A stretch of DNA of 64,000 nucleotides from NCBI RefSeq assembly GCF_039521975.1, contig NZ_BAAACZ010000017.1, forward strand, positions 28,314-92,313, read 5' to 3'. The position numbers and the translations under genes were made by a program. The stretch comes from Alkalibacillus silvisoli. Lineage in GTDB: Bacteria; Bacillota; Bacilli; Bacillales; Alkalibacillaceae. Under the pieces are notes generated by a model. It did not search any database. It saw nothing but the letters and a program-made list of their open reading frames with translations, and was not told where the DNA came from. Shown piece after piece: positions 60,455-64,000 of this stretch (position 1 is its first letter; each line of letters begins with the position of its first letter).

Positions 60455-62869
60455 GTGGCTTATAATCATCGTCAAATCGAAGCCAAATGGCAAAGGTATT
60501 GGGAAAATAACAAAACGTTTAAAACGAATACGGAATCAGATAAGTCGAAATTTTACGCGCTAGACATGTTCCCGTATCCATCTGGGGCAGGCTTACACGT
60601 TGGGCACCCCGAAGGTTATACCGCAACGGATATCTTATCACGTATGAAGCGTATGCAAGGTTACGAAGTATTACATCCAATGGGTTGGGATGCTTTTGGT
60701 TTGCCAGCTGAACAATATGCCATTGATACAGGTAATGACCCTGCAGAGTTCACACAACAAAATATTGAAATTTTTAAACGTCAAATTAAATCGTTAGGGT
60801 TCTCTTATGATTGGGACCGAGAAATTAATACAACAGACCCGAATTATTATAAGTGGACACAATGGATCTTCATTAAATTGTATGAAAAAGGTTTAGCTTA
60901 CATTGATGAAGTGCCAGTAAATTGGTGTCCTGCTTTAGGTACAGTACTAGCTAACGAAGAAGTTATTGATGGTAAGAGTGAACGTGGAGGGCATCCGGTT
61001 ATTCGTAAACCAATGCGTCAGTGGATATTGAAAATTACTGAGTATGCAGACCGTTTACTTGAAGACCTAGAAGAGCTAGATTGGCCTGAAAGCTTAAAAG
61101 ATATGCAGCGTAACTGGATAGGGAAATCAGAAGGTGCTGAAATTACATTTGATATTGAAGAAACAGACTTAAATTTTAAAGCCTTTACTACACGCCCTGA
61201 TACAATTTTTGGTGCGACCTATGCTGTACTATCACCAGAGCATCCATTAGTCGACGAAATTACGACTGAAGAACAACGTACTAAAGTTGAGACGTATGTG
61301 GATGAAGTGGAAAAGAAAAGCGACCTTGAGCGTACAGACCTTGCAAAAGATAAATCAGGTGTCTTTACAGGAGCTTATGCCATTAACCCAGTAAGTAGAG
61401 AGAAAATGCCAATCTGGATTGCTGACTATGTCCTTATGTCTTACGGTACAGGTGCTATTATGGCAGTACCTGCACATGATGAGCGGGATTATGATTTTGC
61501 CAAAGCATATGATTTACCGATTGTTGAAGTAGTTTCTGGTGGCAATATTGAAGAAGCGGCATATACTGAAGACGGTGAACACATTAACTCTGATTTCTTA
61601 AACGGATTTAAAACTGAAGAAGCAATTAGCAAAGCAATTGATTGGTTAGAAGAACATAAACGTGGAACTAGACAAACAACTTATCGCTTACGTGACTGGC
61701 TATTTAGCCGACAACGCTATTGGGGAGAACCAATTCCAATTATTCATTGGGAAGATGGAGAAATGACGCCAGTTAACGAAAATAAACTACCGCTTGAATT
61801 ACCTAAAACAAGTGAAATTAAACCATCTGGTACAGGTGAATCTCCATTAGCGAATATTACAGAATGGGTTGAAGTAACTGAACCTGATACAGGTAGAAAA
61901 GGTCGTATTGAAACAAACACAATGCCACAGTGGGCAGGAAGCTGCTGGTACTACTTACGCTATATTGACCCAGATAATGATGAAATGTTAGCAGACCCTG
62001 AAAAACTAAAAAAATGGCTACCAGTTAATATTTATATTGGTGGTGCTGAGCATGCTGTACTTCATCTACTATACGCACGCTTCTGGCACAAGGTTCTTTA
62101 TGATTTAGGAGTCGTTCCAACAAAAGAGCCATTCCAAAAACTATTCAATCAAGGCATGATCTTAGGTGAAGGTAATGAAAAAATGAGTAAGTCTAAGGGG
62201 AATGTTGTAAATCCTGATGACATTGTAAACACACATGGCGCGGATACTTTAAGATTATATGAAATGTTCATGGGACCTTTGGAAGCTTCTGTAGCATGGA
62301 GCACTAATGGTTTGGATGGAGCTAGGCGCTTCTTAGACCGCGTATGGCGACTGTTTGCAGATGATGAAGGCTCACTCTCAACTGCTGTAACTACGGAATC
62401 TAATTCTGATTTAGAAAAGGTTTATCATGAAACTGTGAAAAAAGTAACGGAATATTATGATGAACTAAGATTTAATACAGCTATCTCACAAATGATGGTA
62501 TTTATTAATGAATGCTATAAAACAGAAACCGTTCCTTTAGAATATGCACAAGGGTTTGTTAAGTTAATTGCACCAATCGCACCTCATATAGGTGAAGAAT
62601 TATGGTCAATCTTAGGTCATGGAGATACTGTTACTTATGAAGCGTGGCCAACGTTTGATGAGACGAAACTTGTGGAAGACACAGTAGAGATTGTTTTACA
62701 AGTGATGGGGAAAGTAAGAGCGAAAGCAAAAGTACCGAAAGAAGCTACAAAAGAAGAGATAGAAGAAATTGCAATGAATAATGAAACGATTCAAGAATGG
62801 ATAGAAGGTAAAACAGTTCGAAAAGTGATTGCCGTTCCTGGTAAGTTAGTCAATATTGTAGCTAATTAA
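60455..62869 (+). CDS. leuS: Leucyl-tRNA synthetase
   Basis: An 804-residue class I synthetase. The HIGH-type motif is GAGLHVGHPEGY near residue 42, the editing domain carries the TRPDTIFGATY block, and KMSKSKGN is near residue 575. The length is normal for the bacterial type. It starts with GTG after AAAGGAGGAAG and is controlled by the T box upstream. The downstream hairpin GTAGGAAGGGG / CCCTTTCCTAC (about 62872-62900) lacks a T run. Confidence 0.97.
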   Translation: MAYNHRQIEAKWQRYWENNKTFKTNTESDKSKFYALDMFPYPSGAGLHVGHPEGYTATDILSRMKRMQGYEVLHPMGWDAFGLPAEQYAIDTGNDPAEFTQQNIEIFKRQIKSLGFSYDWDREINTTDPNYYKWTQWIFIKLYEKGLAYIDEVPVNWCPALGTVLANEEVIDGKSERGGHPVIRKPMRQWILKITEYADRLLEDLEELDWPESLKDMQRNWIGKSEGAEITFDIEETDLNFKAFTTRPDTIFGATYAVLSPEHPLVDEITTEEQRTKVETYVDEVEKKSDLERTDLAKDKSGVFTGAYAINPVSREKMPIWIADYVLMSYGTGAIMAVPAHDERDYDFAKAYDLPIVEVVSGGNIEEAAYTEDGEHINSDFLNGFKTEEAISKAIDWLEEHKRGTRQTTYRLRDWLFSRQRYWGEPIPIIHWEDGEMTPVNENKLPLELPKTSEIKPSGTGESPLANITEWVEVTEPDTGRKGRIETNTMPQWAGSCWYYLRYIDPDNDEMLADPEKLKKWLPVNIYIGGAEHAVLHLLYARFWHKVLYDLGVVPTKEPFQKLFNQGMILGEGNEKMSKSKGNVVNPDDIVNTHGADTLRLYEMFMGPLEASVAWSTNGLDGARRFLDRVWRLFADDEGSLSTAVTTESNSDLEKVYHETVKKVTEYYDELRFNTAISQMMVFINECYKTETVPLEYAQGFVKLIAPIAPHIGEELWSILGHGDTVTYEAWPTFDETKLVEDTVEIVLQVMGKVRAKAKVPKEATKEEIEEIAMNNETIQEWIEGKTVRKVIAVPGKLVNIVAN

Positions 62870-62932
62870 TTGTAGGAAGGGGAGATTCCCTTTCCTACTT
62901 AAATATACTTAAATTATTGAGGAGGTAATTTC

Positions 62933-63244
62933 ATGAGTGAAGAAGTAAATGAGCTATTACCAGAAGAGTTAGAGAAAGACCTTGAAGGTGAATCCCAATA
63001 TAGCATTATAGATGTAAGAGAAGATGAAGAAGTTGCAACTGGAATGATTCCGGGCGCTAAACATATAGCTTTACAATCCATTCCAGATCAACTAGACCAA
63101 CTTCCAAAAGACAAAGAGTATGTCATGGTATGTCGTTCAGGAAGAAGAAGCCATAATGCGTGTTTGTTTTTAAATGAACAAGGGTATAATACTTTAAACC
63201 TTAAAGGTGGTATGCTTGATTGGACTGGTGAAAAAGTCTTTTAA
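62933..63244 (+). CDS. Rhodanese-domain protein (YtwF-type)
   Basis: A 103-residue single rhodanese domain. The active-site cysteine is in MVCRSGRRSHNAC near residue 66 and the entry motif is IIDVREDEE. It could carry sulfane sulfur. Gene order after leuS fits YtwF of B. subtilis. It has its own TGAGGAGGT ribosome site. The rRNA promoters start only 10 bases after its stop codon. Confidence 0.88.
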   Translation: MSEEVNELLPEELEKDLEGESQYSIIDVREDEEVATGMIPGAKHIALQSIPDQLDQLPKDKEYVMVCRSGRRSHNACLFLNEQGYNTLNLKGGMLDWTGEKVF

Positions 63245-63253
63245 AATTTGCTA

Positions 63254-63631
63254 TTGACGTTTACTCGTTGAGCAGGTTATACTTTTCCCTGTCGCTCAAA
63301 AAGATTAAACAAAAGAAAGTGCGACAGGGGATAATTACCAATGTTAAGTGATTGACATTGTTAGATGATTTAAGATATAATTTTTATTACAAACTTAAAA
63401 CAACAGAAAAACAACAAAAGTTGCTGATTGTTAACTTTATTAAGTCGCTTTTTGCTACTGACACAAAACAAAAACGTGTTTAAACGTTTTTCAAAAAAGT
63501 TGTTGACTTCATTAGTTTTGAGATGTTAGATTAGTTGAGTCGCTTTTTTGAAGTGGCGCACAACAATGTAAAAGTTGTTATTTAAAAAAATATAAAAAGT
63601 TGTTGACGAAATGTTTTCAGTTTGTTATATT
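63254..63631 (+). promoter_or_regulatory. rrn: Tandem promoters of an rRNA operon
   Basis: Four sigma-A promoters are visible. P1: TTGACG (63254) / TATACT (63278-63283). P2: TTGACA (63352) / TATAAT (63376-63381). P3: TTGACT (63503) / TTAGAT (63526-63531). P4: TTGACG (63603) / TATATT (63626-63631). P3 and P4 sit in a repeated module GTTGTTGAC... ending AGTCGCTTTTTTGAAG, and a decayed version lies near 63421-63455. The leader then has CTTGAAAACTAAACAAA, typical of Bacillus rRNA leaders. Confidence 0.87.
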
Positions 63632-63758
63632 AATAAAGTCGCTTTTTTGAAGCGGCGTACTTCGAACCTTGAAAACTAAACAAAATAGCCTGTCGTCAAT
63701 TCTAGTTTTCTTCTTATTGACTTGTAGAAGAAAACAAAGAGATGACATTAAACGAGTC

Positions 63759-63830
63759 NNNNNNNNNNNNNNNNNNNNNNNNNNNNNNNNNNNNNNNNNN
63801 NNNNNNNNNNNNNNNNNNNNNNNNNNNNNN
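63759..63830. other. Run of 72 undetermined bases (N)
   Basis: The run hides the end of the rRNA leader and the first bases of the 16S gene. Its length agrees with about 57 missing bases of 16S rRNA plus a few leader bases, but a gap estimate cannot be excluded. Confidence 0.95.
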
Positions 63831-64000
63831 TGCAAGTCGAGCGCGGGAAGCAGACTGAATCCTTAGGGAGGACGTTTGTGGAACGAGCGGCGGACGGGTG
63901 AGTAACACGTGGGCAACCTGCCTGTAAGACGGGGATAACTCCGGGAAACCGGGGCTAATACCGGATAACGCATAGAACCGCCTGGTTCTGTGTTGAAAGA
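63831..64000 (+). rRNA. rrs: 16S ribosomal RNA, 5' part (truncated at both sides of view)
   Basis: TGCAAGTCGAGCG matches 16S rRNA from about E. coli position 58. GGCGGACGGGTGAGTAACACG and GATAACTCCGGGAAACCGG are universal or Bacillales blocks. The gene's first ~57 bases lie in the N run and the rest runs off the window. The variable V1 region (GCGGGAAGCAGACTGAATCC) suggests a Bacillaceae lineage; no genus is claimed. Confidence 0.96.

Noticed and set aside
63617..63908. Frames running through the N run
   Set aside because: They consist of unknown bases plus rRNA leader and 16S sequence.

Overview
The window is a low-GC Gram-positive chromosome segment from a spore-forming member of the Bacillaceae. 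Gene content and order are close to Bacillus subtilis: yunE-D-C-B, lytH, yutD-E-F-G, yutI/yuzD/yuzB/dapF, yumC, yuiB-C-D-E, the rib operon, yugI-J-N-O, the men cluster, ytkD-pckA-metK, ytpB, ytqA/B and leuS are all recognisable, though joined in a different order. Spore-associated genes (yunB, lytH, ytpB) are present. The 170 bases of 16S rRNA at the right end fit Bacillaceae; two Na+-type transporters and acidic proteins suggest, but do not prove, a moderately salt-loving species.

Layout. 0.2-3.7 kb: yunE, yunD, yunC, yunB. 3.7-7.5 kb: a lysine riboswitch driving an NhaC-type transporter, then an NSS-family transporter. 7.5-8.1 kb: a decayed ISL3-type insertion sequence containing a GC-rich repeat. 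8.1-18.3 kb: lytH, small conserved proteins, YutE/YutF/YutG, a hydroxyacid dehydrogenase, Fe-S assembly proteins, DapF, YumC and a type II NADH dehydrogenase. 18.5-24.6 kb: yuiB/C/D, leucyl aminopeptidase, BioY, DeoD and an aeRF1-like protein. 24.8-28.5 kb: FMN riboswitch plus ribD-ribE-ribBA-ribH. 28.5-36 kb: small lipoproteins, patB broken by one in-frame stop, yugI, yugJ, yugN and a K+ channel. 35.3-44.9 kb: menaquinone synthesis (menA and a thioesterase on the minus strand; menF-D-H-B-E-C on the plus strand). 45-54.6 kb: nudix protein, pckA, SAM riboswitch-metK, a carbonic anhydrase-like protein, ytpA relic and ytpB, and mnmM/mnmL. 54.7-60.1 kb: a six-gene partner-switching operon ending in a FapA/DUF342 protein and a second STAS protein. 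60.1-63.2 kb: leucine T-box-leuS and a rhodanese. 63.25-64 kb: tandem rRNA promoters, a 72-base N gap and the start of 16S rRNA.

Most notable. (1) The 54.8-60.1 kb operon (GHKL kinase, membrane coiled-coil protein, STAS, SpoIIE-type phosphatase, Jag_N-FapA, STAS) is preceded by TGTCGAA-type Spo0A boxes placed as in Spo0A-activated promoters; it is the best candidate for an undescribed system. (2) The menF leader can fold into a branched RNA with mutually exclusive 3' pairings, like a riboswitch or attenuator. (3) The patB leader carries a terminator inside an 11-bp helix that captures the patB Shine-Dalgarno. (4) Several dispersed repeats occur: a mobile terminator hairpin (3 copies), a GC-rich palindromic element (2 copies plus relics) and a 20-bp tandem array.

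Coding starts were moved from the longest reading frame to the start best served by a Shine-Dalgarno where the two disagreed; this is stated in each entry. Promoters, operators and terminators are read by eye from consensus matches and base pairing and are not tested.
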